From Pseudomonas nunensis (GTDB taxonomy: Bacteria > Pseudomonadota > Gammaproteobacteria > Pseudomonadales > Pseudomonadaceae): DNA of 64,000 nucleotides. Position numbers and translations under genes: made by a program. Each line of letters starts with the position of its first letter. The first letter of the stretch is position 1. Below are positions 29,359 to 38,859 of the stretch, piece after piece. Below the pieces are notes generated by a model. It searched no databases. It worked only from the letters and a program-made list of their open reading frames with translations, and had not been told where the DNA came from. The stretch covers positions 684,501 through 748,500 of the forward strand of contig NZ_CP101125.1 of NCBI RefSeq assembly GCF_024296925.1, in the 5' to 3' direction.

Positions 29359-30281
29359 GGGCGGCTTTCTCCTTCGGCCAACTGTGTTGCGACAGATGCT
29401 TCATTCATCTGTTCAATACCTAATGAACGAGCCACCTGTGGATTGCTTAAGACTTTGAATTGTCTGGGGTAGAGCGAACGTGGCCAACTGGCCGGCGGCC
29501 GGTCGAGCAGATCATCGAGAATCGCCAGCCAGTCGCTTTGGTCGCTGTAGGTGCTGGCCAGGCTGCCGGCCTTGACGAACGCGGCGTTGGGGCCGATCAG
29601 CGCCATCTGCCGGGCATAGCTGCTGAGCAGCAGGTTTTTCGCGGTTTTCGGGTTGTAAAGGTCGGGGTCGTCGAGGCCCAGCAGCACGTCGCTGTTTTTC
29701 AGCAGTGTCTGCAACGGGCGGCTGTCATTGGTGTCGTCCCAAGGCTCGGTGACAATCTCAAGGCCTAGGGGCACGGCGGCCAGGCGCAGTTCTTTCAGTA
29801 GAAACTCGCTGTGCCGGTCATACAGCACGCCGACGCGGCGGACCTGCGGCAGGATCAACCGGGTCAGGCGCAATTGCCGCTCCAATGGCGGATCGCTCCA
29901 CAGCAGGCTCAGGTGGTTTGGCAGTTCATTGTTCAAACGTTGCCGTGCTTGCAGGCGGCTGATGCGCAGCACCAGCGTTGCCGGGCCCTGGCTGTCTTGC
30001 AGGCGCCAGTCGAGGCTCGGCAGGTCAAGCAGGATCAGGCGCGTGCCGCTGGGCAATTTGCCCGGCGCCGGCAGACTGGCCAGCGCCTGGAAACGCACGC
30101 TGTCAGTGGGGCGCAACTCGCTCAGGGCCTGGGTGAAAGATTGCACGCCGGGGCTGTCTTCGGCGCCGGTCAACAGAATCTCCACGGCACTGGACGACAG
30201 ACTGCACAGCAGACCGAAGACCAGGCACACCCCGGCCAGCAGGCGGCCAAAGGTTGGCGTCTTCCGTGACTGAGGCTGCAT
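29355..30281 (-). CDS. Periplasmic ABC substrate-binding-like protein
   Basis: 308 aa with a signal peptide (residues 1-32, ending near SSAVE). The body (VEILLTGAEDSPGVQSFTQAL, VRRVGVLYDRHSEFLLKELR, DVLLGLDDPDLYN) has the type-I binding-protein look of the ABC_sub_bind group. No permease or ATPase lies nearby; instead it sits between a TonB receptor gene (stop directly adjoining its ATG) and a hybrid kinase (four-base overlap). It is thus more likely a periplasmic sensor subunit than a transport component. Confidence 0.82.
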   Translation of the reverse strand: MQPQSRKTPTFGRLLAGVCLVFGLLCSLSSSAVEILLTGAEDSPGVQSFTQALSELRPTDSVRFQALASLPAPGKLPSGTRLILLDLPSLDWRLQDSQGPATLVLRISRLQARQRLNNELPNHLSLLWSDPPLERQLRLTRLILPQVRRVGVLYDRHSEFLLKELRLAAVPLGLEIVTEPWDDTNDSRPLQTLLKNSDVLLGLDDPDLYNPKTAKNLLLSSYARQMALIGPNAAFVKAGSLASTYSDQSDWLAILDDLLDRPPASWPRSLYPRQFKVLSNPQVARSLGIEQMNEASVATQLAEGESRP

Positions 30282-32405
30282 CTAGAACGCCAGCTCCGCG
30301 CTGAAGTAAAGCACCCGGCGTTCGTCATAATTATTGTCGACGAAGGTGGTGGGCTGATTGTCGAGACGCTGTTGCAGCACGCCGGCCAGTTCCAGGTTGG
30401 CCTTGCCCAGGCCAATGTGCTTGGCGATGCGTGTGTCGATCCGTTCGAAGCGGTAGCCGTTCAGCGCGTCGTCTCCATAGTAGAAGAGCGCGCTGTTCCA
30501 GCCCTGGCCCCAATTGCGCAGCCAACCGGCAGAGCCGCTGTTGCGCGCGGTCTGTTGTTGATCCAGCGGATTGCTGGCCTTGGCGTCGACGTAGGCATAG
30601 GTCAGGCGCAGGCGATCGACGCTGCTGACATGCCAGTCCAGCTGGGTTTCAGTCCCGGTGAACCGCGAATTGTTGGCGTTGCTGGCGATGTATTGGTTGT
30701 TGCGCAACGGCTCGCTGATCATGCCGGTGATCTCGTCGTAGAACAGCTTCACGTCCACCGCCAGGCCAAGCTCGGCGAAGAAACCGTTGTAGCCCAGTTC
30801 CCGGGAACGCATGTGCTCTTTATCGAGGTCGCCGGGGCCACGGGTCTTGACGAAGTAGCGGGCGCTGGTCTGGCCATAGGCGCTGGGCCGCAGGTTGGTC
30901 ACCTGATAGCTCCAGTTCACATTGTTCTCGAACATGTCCGGCGAGCGAATGGCTTCGGAATACACCGCGCGCAGGCCATGGCGCGGGTTGATCAGGTAAT
31001 TGACAGCCACCCGTGGGGTCAGCGAACTGCCGGTCAATTGCGTGTCTTCGAACATGGCGCCGCCCTGCAGCAGCCAGTGTTCGCTGGCGCGCCACTCGAG
31101 TTGGCCGAACGTGCGCCATGTGGTGTCGTCGAGCGTGCCATTGAAGTAGGTCTCGGAATCTGCCCGGTCGTAACGATAGTTCATACCGCTGACCAGTCGC
31201 AGACTATCGGACAGGCTCAAGGTGTCCTGCAATTCGAGGTCGTAGCGCGATTCCCGGGCACTCTGGTCGATGTCGCCGCACAGGGTTTGCCGGGCGCCGT
31301 TTTTCCATTGCTCCAGCACTTGATTGCCCAACGCCTGTTCCGCCGGGGTGCCGGCCGGTGCGCCGGAACCGGTGTAGCGCTCCATATTGCGCGCCAGGCG
31401 TTCGGCGTAGTTCGGGTTGAGTTGCCACAAATCGGTGAGTTGCGGGCTGAACGAGACTTCGGCATCACAGGCGCGCCAGGTCTGCTGGCGATCCCAGTGT
31501 TGCGCCGAGCCCTGGATATACAGGCTGTGATCGGGATTGATGTCCAGATTCCAACGCAGGGAACCGGCGTAATCCTTGGCGACAACGTCGGAATTGTTCC
31601 CGGCGGCAGTAATCCCCGAGAACACCGGACGGTAGGTGTAGGGCCGCTGATTGGTGCCGTCCTTGGCATTCAATTGCCAGTCGATGCTCTGGCTTTCGTT
31701 GAGTGTCTGGCTGACGGCGAGGTTGAAACGATCCAGGCGCCGACTGTCACGGTAATCGGCGCCGTTGCGGTCGGAATCGAAGCCATCGTCTTGCTGCCCT
31801 GACAACGACAAACGCAGATCGCCACCGTCCCAACCGGTGCCCTGGCTGGCATAGAAATCATTGATGCCGCGCTGGCCCCGGGTGACTTTGAGCCGCGTGC
31901 CGTGGCTGTCCGCCGGGTTGCGCGTGATGATGTTGACCACCGCCATCAGCGCGTTGGCGCCGTAGCTGACGGTGTTCGGGCCGCGAAAGACTTCGATGCG
32001 CTCGATGTCTTCCATGGCCACCGGAATATCGCTCCAGTCAACCGTGGCCAGGCCGGCCCGGTACACCGAGCGGCCATCGATCAACACCTGCATGCGCCGC
32101 GCTTCGCTGGCGTTGGTGCCGTGGTAGTTCACCGCCGCCTGGTTGCCATTGATGTTGCCGACCATCATCCCCGGCACCAGTCGCAGCAATTCGCTGATGT
32201 CTCGAGCGCCGCTGGCGTTGATCAGTTCGCTGTCGATCACCGTCATGCTCCCCGGCACGGCGGCCGGCGACTGTTTCAGCCGCGTGGCCGTCAGCACTTG
32301 GGGCAGCGGATCGTTGTCGAGGAACAGATCGTCAGCCAGCAAGGCCGGGCTGAAGATCAGCGCCAGGACCAGCGACGAGCGAGGTGAGGGAGAGCCAAAA
32401 GACAC
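30282..32405 (-). CDS. TonB-dependent outer-membrane receptor
   Basis: 707 aa from GTG 32405. Short signal peptide, plug domain (LPQVLTATRLKQSPAAVPGS, RRMQVLIDGRSVY, IERIEVFRGPNTVSYGANAL, VVNIITRNP), then a beta-barrel ending in Phe (VLYFSAELAF). It lacks the N-terminal signalling extension of FecA-type transducers. No Fur-box-like sequence is seen in the 196-bp upstream gap. First gene of the receptor, binding-protein and kinase operon, so it may feed a ligand to that kinase. Confidence 0.88.
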   Translation of the reverse strand: MSFGSPSPRSSLVLALIFSPALLADDLFLDNDPLPQVLTATRLKQSPAAVPGSMTVIDSELINASGARDISELLRLVPGMMVGNINGNQAAVNYHGTNASEARRMQVLIDGRSVYRAGLATVDWSDIPVAMEDIERIEVFRGPNTVSYGANALMAVVNIITRNPADSHGTRLKVTRGQRGINDFYASQGTGWDGGDLRLSLSGQQDDGFDSDRNGADYRDSRRLDRFNLAVSQTLNESQSIDWQLNAKDGTNQRPYTYRPVFSGITAAGNNSDVVAKDYAGSLRWNLDINPDHSLYIQGSAQHWDRQQTWRACDAEVSFSPQLTDLWQLNPNYAERLARNMERYTGSGAPAGTPAEQALGNQVLEQWKNGARQTLCGDIDQSARESRYDLELQDTLSLSDSLRLVSGMNYRYDRADSETYFNGTLDDTTWRTFGQLEWRASEHWLLQGGAMFEDTQLTGSSLTPRVAVNYLINPRHGLRAVYSEAIRSPDMFENNVNWSYQVTNLRPSAYGQTSARYFVKTRGPGDLDKEHMRSRELGYNGFFAELGLAVDVKLFYDEITGMISEPLRNNQYIASNANNSRFTGTETQLDWHVSSVDRLRLTYAYVDAKASNPLDQQQTARNSGSAGWLRNWGQGWNSALFYYGDDALNGYRFERIDTRIAKHIGLGKANLELAGVLQQRLDNQPTTFVDNNYDERRVLYFSAELAF

Positions 32406-32558
32406 GACACAGCCTTGGTAGCGATTAAGTGGCGCGCATGTTAACCGAGCTCAGTGACTTTTCCAGTCACGTTACGGGCATTTTCCTAGGATTTGTTGGT
32501 CTTCTTCCTACAAGTGCCGGTAATTGATGCAGGGGCTGGCCGCGACTGGGCCGCTCCG

Positions 32559-32564
32559 TATAAT
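32559..32564 (+). promoter_or_regulatory. -10 element of gpsA promoter
   Basis: TATAAT, perfect -10 hexamer, 38 bases before the gpsA ATG. No good -35 was found at the usual spacing. Confidence 0.5.
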
Positions 32565-32601
32565 GCCGGCATCGCCACTGGTATGGATTAACGGATTGCA
32601 T

Positions 32602-33627
32602 ATGACTGAACAGCGCCCTATTGCGGTCCTGGGAGGCGGAAGTTTTGGTACCGCCGTGGCAAATCTTCTGGCCGAGAACGGGCTTCAGGTCCGGCAGTGG
32701 ATGCGTGATCCTGAACAGGCCGAGGCCATCCGGGTCAATCGCGAGAACCCGCGTTACCTCAAAGGCATCAAGATTTTGCCGGGCGTGGAAGCCGTCACTG
32801 ACCTGCAAGCGACATTGGAAGCCTGCGACCTGTGCTTCGTCGCGCTGCCGTCCAGCGCGTTGCGCTCGGTATTGGCCCCGCACGCCGAACGCTTGAGCGG
32901 CAAATTGCTGGTGAGCCTGACCAAGGGCATCGAAGCCCACACCTTCAAGCTGATGAGCGAAATTCTCGAAGAAATCGCCCCGCAAGCCCGCATCGGCGTG
33001 CTGTCCGGGCCGAACCTGGCCCGGGAAATCGCCGAGCACGCGCTGACCGCCACGGTGGTTGCCAGCGAAGACGAAGAGTTGTGCTCGCGGGTCCAGGAAG
33101 CGCTGCACGGCCGCACCTTTCGCGTGTACGCCAGCGCCGACCGTTACGGCGTGGAGTTGGGCGGGGCGCTGAAAAACGTCTACGCGATCATCGCCGGCAT
33201 GGCGGTGGCGCTGGGCATGGGTGAAAACACCAAGAGCATGCTGATCACCCGGGCGTTGGCCGAAATGACCCGCTTCGCGGTGAATCAGGGCGCCAACCCG
33301 ATGACCTTCCTCGGCCTGGCGGGCGTCGGCGATTTGATCGTCACCTGCTCGTCGCCGAAAAGCCGCAACTATCAGGTCGGGTTCGCCCTCGGCCAAGGCC
33401 TGAGCCTGGAAGACGCGGTGACGCGCCTGGGCGAAGTCGCCGAAGGCGTGAACACGCTGAAAGTGCTCAAGGCCAAGTCTCAGGAAGCGGGGGTGTACAT
33501 GCCGCTGGTCGCCGGGCTGCACGCGATTCTGTTTGAAGGGCGCACGCTTGAGCAGGTGATCGAACTGCTAATGCGTGCCGAGCCGAAGACCGACGTCGAC
33601 TTTATCTCCACAAGCGGTTTCAACTGA
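32602..33627 (+). CDS. gpsA: Glycerol-3-phosphate dehydrogenase [NAD(P)+] GpsA
   Basis: 341 aa. Makes sn-glycerol-3-phosphate for phospholipids. Rossmann motif [20 protein letters not shown] at the N-terminus, catalytic Lys in [13 protein letters not shown], and [19 protein letters not shown]. The ATG at 32602 matches the family; the frame runs open from 32524. It begins a unit with the next two genes. Confidence 0.95.
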   Translation: MTEQRPIAVLGGGSFGTAVANLLAENGLQVRQWMRDPEQAEAIRVNRENPRYLKGIKILPGVEAVTDLQATLEACDLCFVALPSSALRSVLAPHAERLSGKLLVSLTKGIEAHTFKLMSEILEEIAPQARIGVLSGPNLAREIAEHALTATVVASEDEELCSRVQEALHGRTFRVYASADRYGVELGGALKNVYAIIAGMAVALGMGENTKSMLITRALAEMTRFAVNQGANPMTFLGLAGVGDLIVTCSSPKSRNYQVGFALGQGLSLEDAVTRLGEVAEGVNTLKVLKAKSQEAGVYMPLVAGLHAILFEGRTLEQVIELLMRAEPKTDVDFISTSGFN

Positions 33628-33658
33628 TTATTTAATCCAAGGGCAGGGAGAACGGGAT

Positions 33659-34006
33659 ATGAACGATCCGAAAGTGGAAGCCAAGTACGAATCCATCCTG
33701 CTGCGGGTGCTGTGGATGATCGTGTTCTTGCTAGTCTGGCAAGTGGCGCAATTCATCCTCGGCGCGGTGGTGCTGGTGCAGTTGATCTATCGTTTGATCT
33801 ATGGCGCCCCGAGCGCCAGCCTGATGAACTTCGGCGACAGCCTGAGCCAGTTCCTGGCGCAGATCGGTCGTTTCGGCACGTTTCACAGCGACCAGAAGCC
33901 TTGGCCGTTCGCCGACTGGCCGGCGCCGCGTACACCGGAAGGTGAAGCACCGCACGCGGTGGCGCCTGCTCCGCATCCGGTTCGAGATGAGGAACCCAAG
34001 CTATGA
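33659..34006 (+). CDS. DUF4389 membrane protein
   Basis: 115 aa from ATG 33659 (GGGAG upstream). One long hydrophobic segment (MIVFLLVWQVAQFILGAVVL) then LIYGAPSASLMNFGDSLSQF, the DUF4389 signature, and a Pro-rich tail. Function unknown. Its stop overlaps the sixA ATG. Confidence 0.82.
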   Translation: MNDPKVEAKYESILLRVLWMIVFLLVWQVAQFILGAVVLVQLIYRLIYGAPSASLMNFGDSLSQFLAQIGRFGTFHSDQKPWPFADWPAPRTPEGEAPHAVAPAPHPVRDEEPKL

Positions 34007-34455
34007 AACTCTGGGTATTGCGTCATGGTGAAGCCGAGCCTTATGGCTCGCGTCCCGACTCCGAACGGGCACTGACCCCGCACGGCTGTGAGGAAGTGCT
34101 GCGCAGCGCTGCCGAGTTGATCGGCCAGCCGATCACGGCTATCTACGCCAGCCCCTATTTGCGAGCGCAGCAGACTGCGCAACTGGTTCGTGAAGCCCTG
34201 GGTTTCCAGCCGGACATTCGCACCGTCGAATGGCTGACCCCCGGTTTCAGCCCGCAAGCGGTGTCGGAGCAGTTGGTGTCGGTGGATTACGCGTTGCTGG
34301 TCAGCCATAACCCCCTGGTGGGCAACCTGTTGGGCTACTTGCAGCACGGTCATGTGCAGCAACCGGAAGCGGTCAAAACCGCCGGCCTGGCCGAACTCGA
34401 AGGCGACCTGCCATTGGCGGGAGCGATGAAGCTCAACGGCATCAAGCATCCATAG
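34003..34455 (+). CDS. sixA: Phosphohistidine phosphatase SixA
   Basis: 150 aa histidine-phosphatase-fold protein. Catalytic LRHGEAEP at residues 4-11, YLRAQQTA, and second His in LLVSHNPLVG. SixA dephosphorylates phosphohistidine on Hpt domains or PTS proteins. Coupled to the DUF4389 gene and gpsA. Confidence 0.9.
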   Translation: MKLWVLRHGEAEPYGSRPDSERALTPHGCEEVLRSAAELIGQPITAIYASPYLRAQQTAQLVREALGFQPDIRTVEWLTPGFSPQAVSEQLVSVDYALLVSHNPLVGNLLGYLQHGHVQQPEAVKTAGLAELEGDLPLAGAMKLNGIKHP

Positions 34456-34476
34456 CCCTGAAGGAACCGGATCAAT

Positions 34477-34564
34477 GTGGGAGCGGGCTTGCTCGCGAAA
34501 GCGGTGTGCCAGACAACATTGATGTCGACTGACACAACGCTTTCGCGAGCAAGCCCGCTCCCAC
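34477..34564. repeat. REPIN, 88 bp
   Basis: Inverted REP units around a GTGTGCCAGACAACA/TGTCGACTGACACA stem. Confidence 0.92.
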
Positions 34565-34603
34565 AGGAGACCGCGTCGGACCTTATTTTTGTGTGAAATA
34601 ATT

Positions 34604-34623
34604 AACCAAGCACTTGCTTGGTT
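34604..34623. promoter_or_regulatory. Palindromic operator upstream of acyl-CoA ligase gene
   Basis: AACCAAGC-ACTT-GCTTGGTT has perfect 8-bp arms, 42 bases before the ATG of the ligase gene. The form (CAAGC.nn.GCTTG) suits a TetR-family dimer. The regulator is not in the window. Confidence 0.65.
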
Positions 34624-34664
34624 GACTACGCTTGCTCCAGACCAAAAACACAGGAGCAAGCCGC

Positions 34665-36332
34665 ATGTCTGCTGCCTTTCGTTTGCCGCTGGACGTGTTC
34701 TACGAGCGTGAAGCCCGCCATCCCCGCCAACGGTTCCTGGTCCAGCCGCTGGGTGGTGGCCAGGTCGAAACCCTGACCTGGGCGGACGTCGGTCATCAGG
34801 CCCGTTGCGCCGCGCACTGGTTGCGCGCTCGGGAACTGCCCCAAGGCAGCCACATCGCCCTGATCTCGAAAAACTGTGCCCACTGGATCATCGCCGACCT
34901 GGCGATCTGGATGGCTGGCCACGTGTCAGTGCCGCTGTACCCCAACCTCACCGCTGAATCCGTGGCCCAGGTGCTCGGGCACTCCGAAGCCGCACTGGCG
35001 TTCATCGGCAAACTCGATGACTGGCCCGGCATGTCGCGCGGGGTCAGCCCGGACTTGCCGACCATCAGCCTGCCACTGCATCCGCCCGGCACCTTCACCT
35101 TCAGCTGGGACGATTTGCAAAAGAGCTCGCCGATTCAGGATGACCCGAAACCGACCGCCGACCAGTTGGCGACCATTATCTACACCTCTGGCACCACCGG
35201 CCTGCCCAAAGGCGTGATGCACAGTTTCGGCAACCTCGGTTTCGCCACCACCCGTGGCACGCAGTTGTTCGGTCTTAACGAGTCGGACCGACTGCTGTCC
35301 TACCTGCCGCTGTGCCACGTCGCCGAGCGGATGTTCGTTGAACTCGCTTCGATCTATACCGGGCAAACCGTGTTTTTTGCCGAGAGCCTCGACACCTTTC
35401 TCACCGATCTGCAACGCGCCCGGCCGACCGCGATGTTCGGCGTACCGCGGATCTGGACCAAATTCCAGATGGGCGTGTACAGCAAGATCCCGGCGAAGCG
35501 TCTGGATTTCCTGCTCGGCCTGCCGATCATCGGCAAGCGGGTCGGCCATAAAGTCCTCGCCGGGCTGGGGCTGGATGCGTTGCGCATCGCCTTGTCCGGC
35601 GCCGCCCCGGTGCCGCAGACCTTGCTGCTGTGGTATCGCAAACTGGGGCTGGACGTGCTGGAGGTGTACGGCATGACCGAAAGCTGTGGTTACTCACACA
35701 TCGGTCGGCCGGGGGACGATAAACCCGGCTGGATCGGCAAGCCCTGTCCGGAAGTCGAGGTGCAGATCGCCGAGACGGGCGAGGTGATGGTGCGCAGCGG
35801 TGCGACCATGCTCGGCTATTTCAAGGACCCGGAGAAAACCGCCGAGACCATCACCGTGGACGGCTTCCTGCGCACCGGCGACAAGGGCGAACAAGACGCC
35901 GAAGGCAACCTGCGCCTGACCGGGCGCCTGAAGGAAATCTTCAAGACCAGCAAAGGCAAATACGTGGCCCCTGCGCCGATCGAGAATCGCCTGGCGGTGC
36001 ATTCGCGGATCGAACAAGTGTGCGTGGTCGGCGATGGCTTGAGTGCGCCTTTGGGGCTTTGCGTGTTGTCGGCGGTCGGTTTGCAGGACGCGGCCAGTTC
36101 GGCCCGTAACGCCTTGCATTCCAGCCTGGAAAAACTCCTGGAAGAGGTCAACGGCGCCCTCGACAAGCACGAGCGCTTGCGCCGGCTGGTGGTGGTCAAG
36201 GACAGCTGGGCGGTGGAAAACGGCTTTCTCACACCGACCCTGAAGATCAAGCGCAACGTGATCGAAGCCGCGTATGGCGCGCGTTTCGAAGAATGGAGCG
36301 AGCGCAACGAAGCAGTGCTGTGGCAGGATTGA
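34665..36332 (+). CDS. AMP-binding acyl-CoA ligase (long-chain type)
   Basis: 555 aa. Adenylation motifs: IIYTSGTTGLPKGVMHS near residue 175, EVYGMTESCGYSHIGRPG, RTGDKGEQDAEGNL and LKEIFKTSKGKYVAPAPIEN (with the hinge and catalytic Lys region). It resembles long-chain fatty acyl-CoA synthetases of the FadD15 type. ATG 34665 follows AGGAG. The thioesterase 32 bp downstream suggests control of one acyl-CoA pool. Corresponds to the PA1617 position in P. aeruginosa. Confidence 0.9.
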   Translation: MSAAFRLPLDVFYEREARHPRQRFLVQPLGGGQVETLTWADVGHQARCAAHWLRARELPQGSHIALISKNCAHWIIADLAIWMAGHVSVPLYPNLTAESVAQVLGHSEAALAFIGKLDDWPGMSRGVSPDLPTISLPLHPPGTFTFSWDDLQKSSPIQDDPKPTADQLATIIYTSGTTGLPKGVMHSFGNLGFATTRGTQLFGLNESDRLLSYLPLCHVAERMFVELASIYTGQTVFFAESLDTFLTDLQRARPTAMFGVPRIWTKFQMGVYSKIPAKRLDFLLGLPIIGKRVGHKVLAGLGLDALRIALSGAAPVPQTLLLWYRKLGLDVLEVYGMTESCGYSHIGRPGDDKPGWIGKPCPEVEVQIAETGEVMVRSGATMLGYFKDPEKTAETITVDGFLRTGDKGEQDAEGNLRLTGRLKEIFKTSKGKYVAPAPIENRLAVHSRIEQVCVVGDGLSAPLGLCVLSAVGLQDAASSARNALHSSLEKLLEEVNGALDKHERLRRLVVVKDSWAVENGFLTPTLKIKRNVIEAAYGARFEEWSERNEAVLWQD

Positions 36333-36364
36333 GTGACGAACAACATCAATAAAGGAAGTCAGCG

Positions 36365-36808
36365 ATGAGTCTGTGGCGTACCGCTCCGAACATTGAACAA
36401 TTGAATGCCATCCAGAAAAACACCATCGGCGAAGTGCTGGATATCCGCTTCGAAGCCTTCGATGACGAGTCCCTGACCGCGAGTATGGTCATCGACCATC
36501 GCACGCACCAGCCTTACGGCCTGCTACACGGCGGCGCCTCGGTGGTGCTGGCGGAAACTGTCGGTTCGATGGCCAGTTACCTGTGCATCGATGCCAGCAA
36601 GTTTTACTGCGTGGGCCTGGAAATCAACGCCAACCACTTGCGCGGTTTGCGCAGTGGGCGGGTGACGGCGGTGGCCAAGGCGATTCATATCGGGCGTACC
36701 ACGCATGTATGGGATATCCGCTTGACCAGCGACGAAGGCAAGGCCAGTTGTATTTCGCGGTTGACCATGGCGGTGGTGCCGTTGGGGGAAACACCGCCCT
36801 CCCGTTGA
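36365..36808 (+). CDS. Hotdog-fold thioesterase (PaaI/EntH type)
   Basis: 147 aa. HGGASVVLAETVGSMAS holds the catalytic Glu region of the 4-hydroxybenzoyl-CoA thioesterase/EntH group; GLEINANHLRGLRSGRVTA is the partner strand. AAGGAAG precedes the start. Probably co-transcribed with the acyl-CoA ligase. Confidence 0.9.
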   Translation: MSLWRTAPNIEQLNAIQKNTIGEVLDIRFEAFDDESLTASMVIDHRTHQPYGLLHGGASVVLAETVGSMASYLCIDASKFYCVGLEINANHLRGLRSGRVTAVAKAIHIGRTTHVWDIRLTSDEGKASCISRLTMAVVPLGETPPSR

Positions 36809-36821
36809 TACGCTGCCCTGC

Positions 36822-37040
36822 GTAGCAGCTGGCGCAACCTGCGTATTGCTCATGAAGCAGCCGGCGAAGCCTGGGTTTTGCTCATGTAGCAGCTGGCGAA
36901 GCCTGCGTTCGGCTGCGAAGCAGTCGCCAATTAAGATTACTCGGTGTATCTGATGCACCGCGTACTCAGGTTTTATGACTGCTTCGCAGCCGGACGCAGG
37001 CTTCGCCAGCTGCTACATGAGCCGAACGCCAGCTGCTACA
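36822..37040. repeat. Inverted-repeat cluster (TGTAGCAGCTGGCGAAGCCT family)
   Basis: A main imperfect inverted repeat (36895-37017) is flanked by degenerate half units on both sides. It fills most of the 343-bp gap 36809-37151. A 5' extension of the next gene's frame runs through it but is not coding. Confidence 0.85.
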
Positions 37041-37151
37041 GGGGCGTGCGCCATGGCCAGACTGTCACCCTTCCTGTCAGTTACAGTCATTGCTGTAGTC
37101 CACCGTCTTACGGACAATCAACACACGTTTCCCGCCCATGGATTGACCGGT

Positions 37152-37958
37152 ATGTCGCAGCAGATCTTTTTCGCCCACGCCAATGGTTTTCCTTCGGGGA
37201 CCTACGGCAAGTTGTTCGCGGCGTTGGCGCCTGAATATCAGGTGACGCATCTGGAGCAGCACGCCCACGACCCGCGTTTTCCGGCCGATGACAACTGGCG
37301 CAACCTGGTGGACGAACTGATCCATCACCTCAAGCGCCAACCGGAACCGGTCTGGGGCGTCGGCCATTCTTTTGGTGGCGTGCTGCACTTGCACGCGGCC
37401 CTGCGTTGCCCCGAGTTGTATCGCGGCGTGGTGATGCTCGATTCGCCCGTGCTGACCCGCGCCGATCAATGGGTGATCCTCGCCGCCAAGCGCTTCGGTT
37501 TCATTGATCGCCTGACGCCGGCCGGTCGTACCTTGGGCCGGCGCGAAGAGTTCGCCGACCTGGACAGCGCCCGCCGCTATTTCGCCGGCAAAACCCTGTT
37601 TCGCGGTTTCGATCCGGAATGCTTCGACGCCTACTTGCAACACGGTTTGCACAAGGTCGGCGACAAGCTGCGCCTGCGCTTCGACCCGGCCACGGAAATC
37701 AGCATCTATCGCGGCGTGCCCCACACCAGCCCCGGTCGCGCACGGCAGTTGAAAGTACCGCTGGCGGTGGTGCGCGGGAACAACAGCCGCGTGGTCATGC
37801 GCCACCACGCCAGCTCCGTCGGGCGCATGCCGTTGGGCGAATCCCTGACCATGCCCGGCGGCCACATGTTTCCTCTCGAACGTCCGCAAGACACCGCCAC
37901 GCTGCTGAAGAACCTTTTCAGCCGCTGGGAAGGTCGTCGCCAGCAGGATTGCGCATGA
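37152..37958 (+). CDS. Alpha/beta hydrolase
   Basis: 268 aa from ATG 37152, starting MSQQIFFAHANGFPSGTYGK, an oxyanion-side HANGFPS motif. Nucleophile Ser in GVGHSFGGVLH, near residue 76, and a late His in GGHMFPLERP. The substrate is unknown. Overlaps the next hydrolase gene by four bases (ATGA). Same two-hydrolase order recalled at PA1621-PA1622. Confidence 0.85.
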   Translation: MSQQIFFAHANGFPSGTYGKLFAALAPEYQVTHLEQHAHDPRFPADDNWRNLVDELIHHLKRQPEPVWGVGHSFGGVLHLHAALRCPELYRGVVMLDSPVLTRADQWVILAAKRFGFIDRLTPAGRTLGRREEFADLDSARRYFAGKTLFRGFDPECFDAYLQHGLHKVGDKLRLRFDPATEISIYRGVPHTSPGRARQLKVPLAVVRGNNSRVVMRHHASSVGRMPLGESLTMPGGHMFPLERPQDTATLLKNLFSRWEGRRQQDCA

Positions 37959-38809
37959 GCAGCGTCGTCGAAGAAGTCCGCCTGAGCCTGCCGCACATCG
38001 AGTTGGCGGCGCATCTGTTTGGTCCCGAAGATGGCTTGCCGGTGATTGCCCTGCACGGCTGGCTCGACAACGCCAACAGCTTTGCCCGCTTGGCGCCCAA
38101 GCTCAAAGGCTTGCGCATCATCGCCCTGGACATGGCCGGTCACGGTCACTCCGGGCATCGGCCGATCGGTGCCGGCTACGCGATGTGGGATTACGCTCAC
38201 GACGTGCTGCAAGTTGCCGAACAACTTGGGCTGAAGAAGTTCGCGCTGCTGGGCCACTCCATGGGCGCGATTGCTTCGTTGATCATCGCCGGGTCGATGC
38301 CGGAGCGAGTCACGCATCTGGCTTTGATCGATGGTGTCATTCCTCCTACAGACAAAGGCGAAAATGCGGCCGAGCGCATGGGCATGGCCCTGCAAGCGCA
38401 ACTGGACCTGCGGGAGAAACGCAAACCGGTGTACAACACGCTGGACCGGGCCATCGAGGCGCGGATGAAAGGCCTGGTGGCAGTCAGTCGCGAAGCCGCC
38501 GAACTGTTGGCACAACGGGGCCTGATGCCAGTGCCGGGCGGTTACACCTGGCGCACCGACAGCCGTCTGACGCTGCCATCGCCGCTGCGTCTTACACAAG
38601 AACAAGCCATGGCCTTCGTCCAGCGCATCACTTGTCCTGCGCTGCTGGTGGTGGCGGCTGACGGCATGCTCGCCAAACATCCCGAGTTGCTGGAGCGTCT
38701 ACCCTTTAGCCGTGAACAGCTGCCTGGCGGCCATCATTTGCACCTGAATGATGAGGCCGGCGCCGACCTTGTCGCAGACTGTTTCAATCGGTTCTTCGCC
38801 GTTCCTTGA
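37955..38809 (+). CDS. Alpha/beta hydrolase (second of pair)
   Basis: 284 aa. HGWLDNANSFARLAPKL, nucleophile Ser in LLGHSMGAIAS, acid in VVAADGMLA and His in LPGGHHLH. Translationally coupled to the hydrolase before it; possibly they act on related esters. The substrate is unknown. Confidence 0.86.
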   Translation: MSSVVEEVRLSLPHIELAAHLFGPEDGLPVIALHGWLDNANSFARLAPKLKGLRIIALDMAGHGHSGHRPIGAGYAMWDYAHDVLQVAEQLGLKKFALLGHSMGAIASLIIAGSMPERVTHLALIDGVIPPTDKGENAAERMGMALQAQLDLREKRKPVYNTLDRAIEARMKGLVAVSREAAELLAQRGLMPVPGGYTWRTDSRLTLPSPLRLTQEQAMAFVQRITCPALLVVAADGMLAKHPELLERLPFSREQLPGGHHLHLNDEAGADLVADCFNRFFAVP

Positions 38810-38859
38810 CTTGCGTCGGGCAACTGTCGAGGCTGGGCGGGTTGAAAAGGGAGACAACC

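Noticed and set aside
32406..32601. Fur box for the TonB receptor
   Set aside because: No GATAAT-type palindrome is present; iron control is therefore not claimed.
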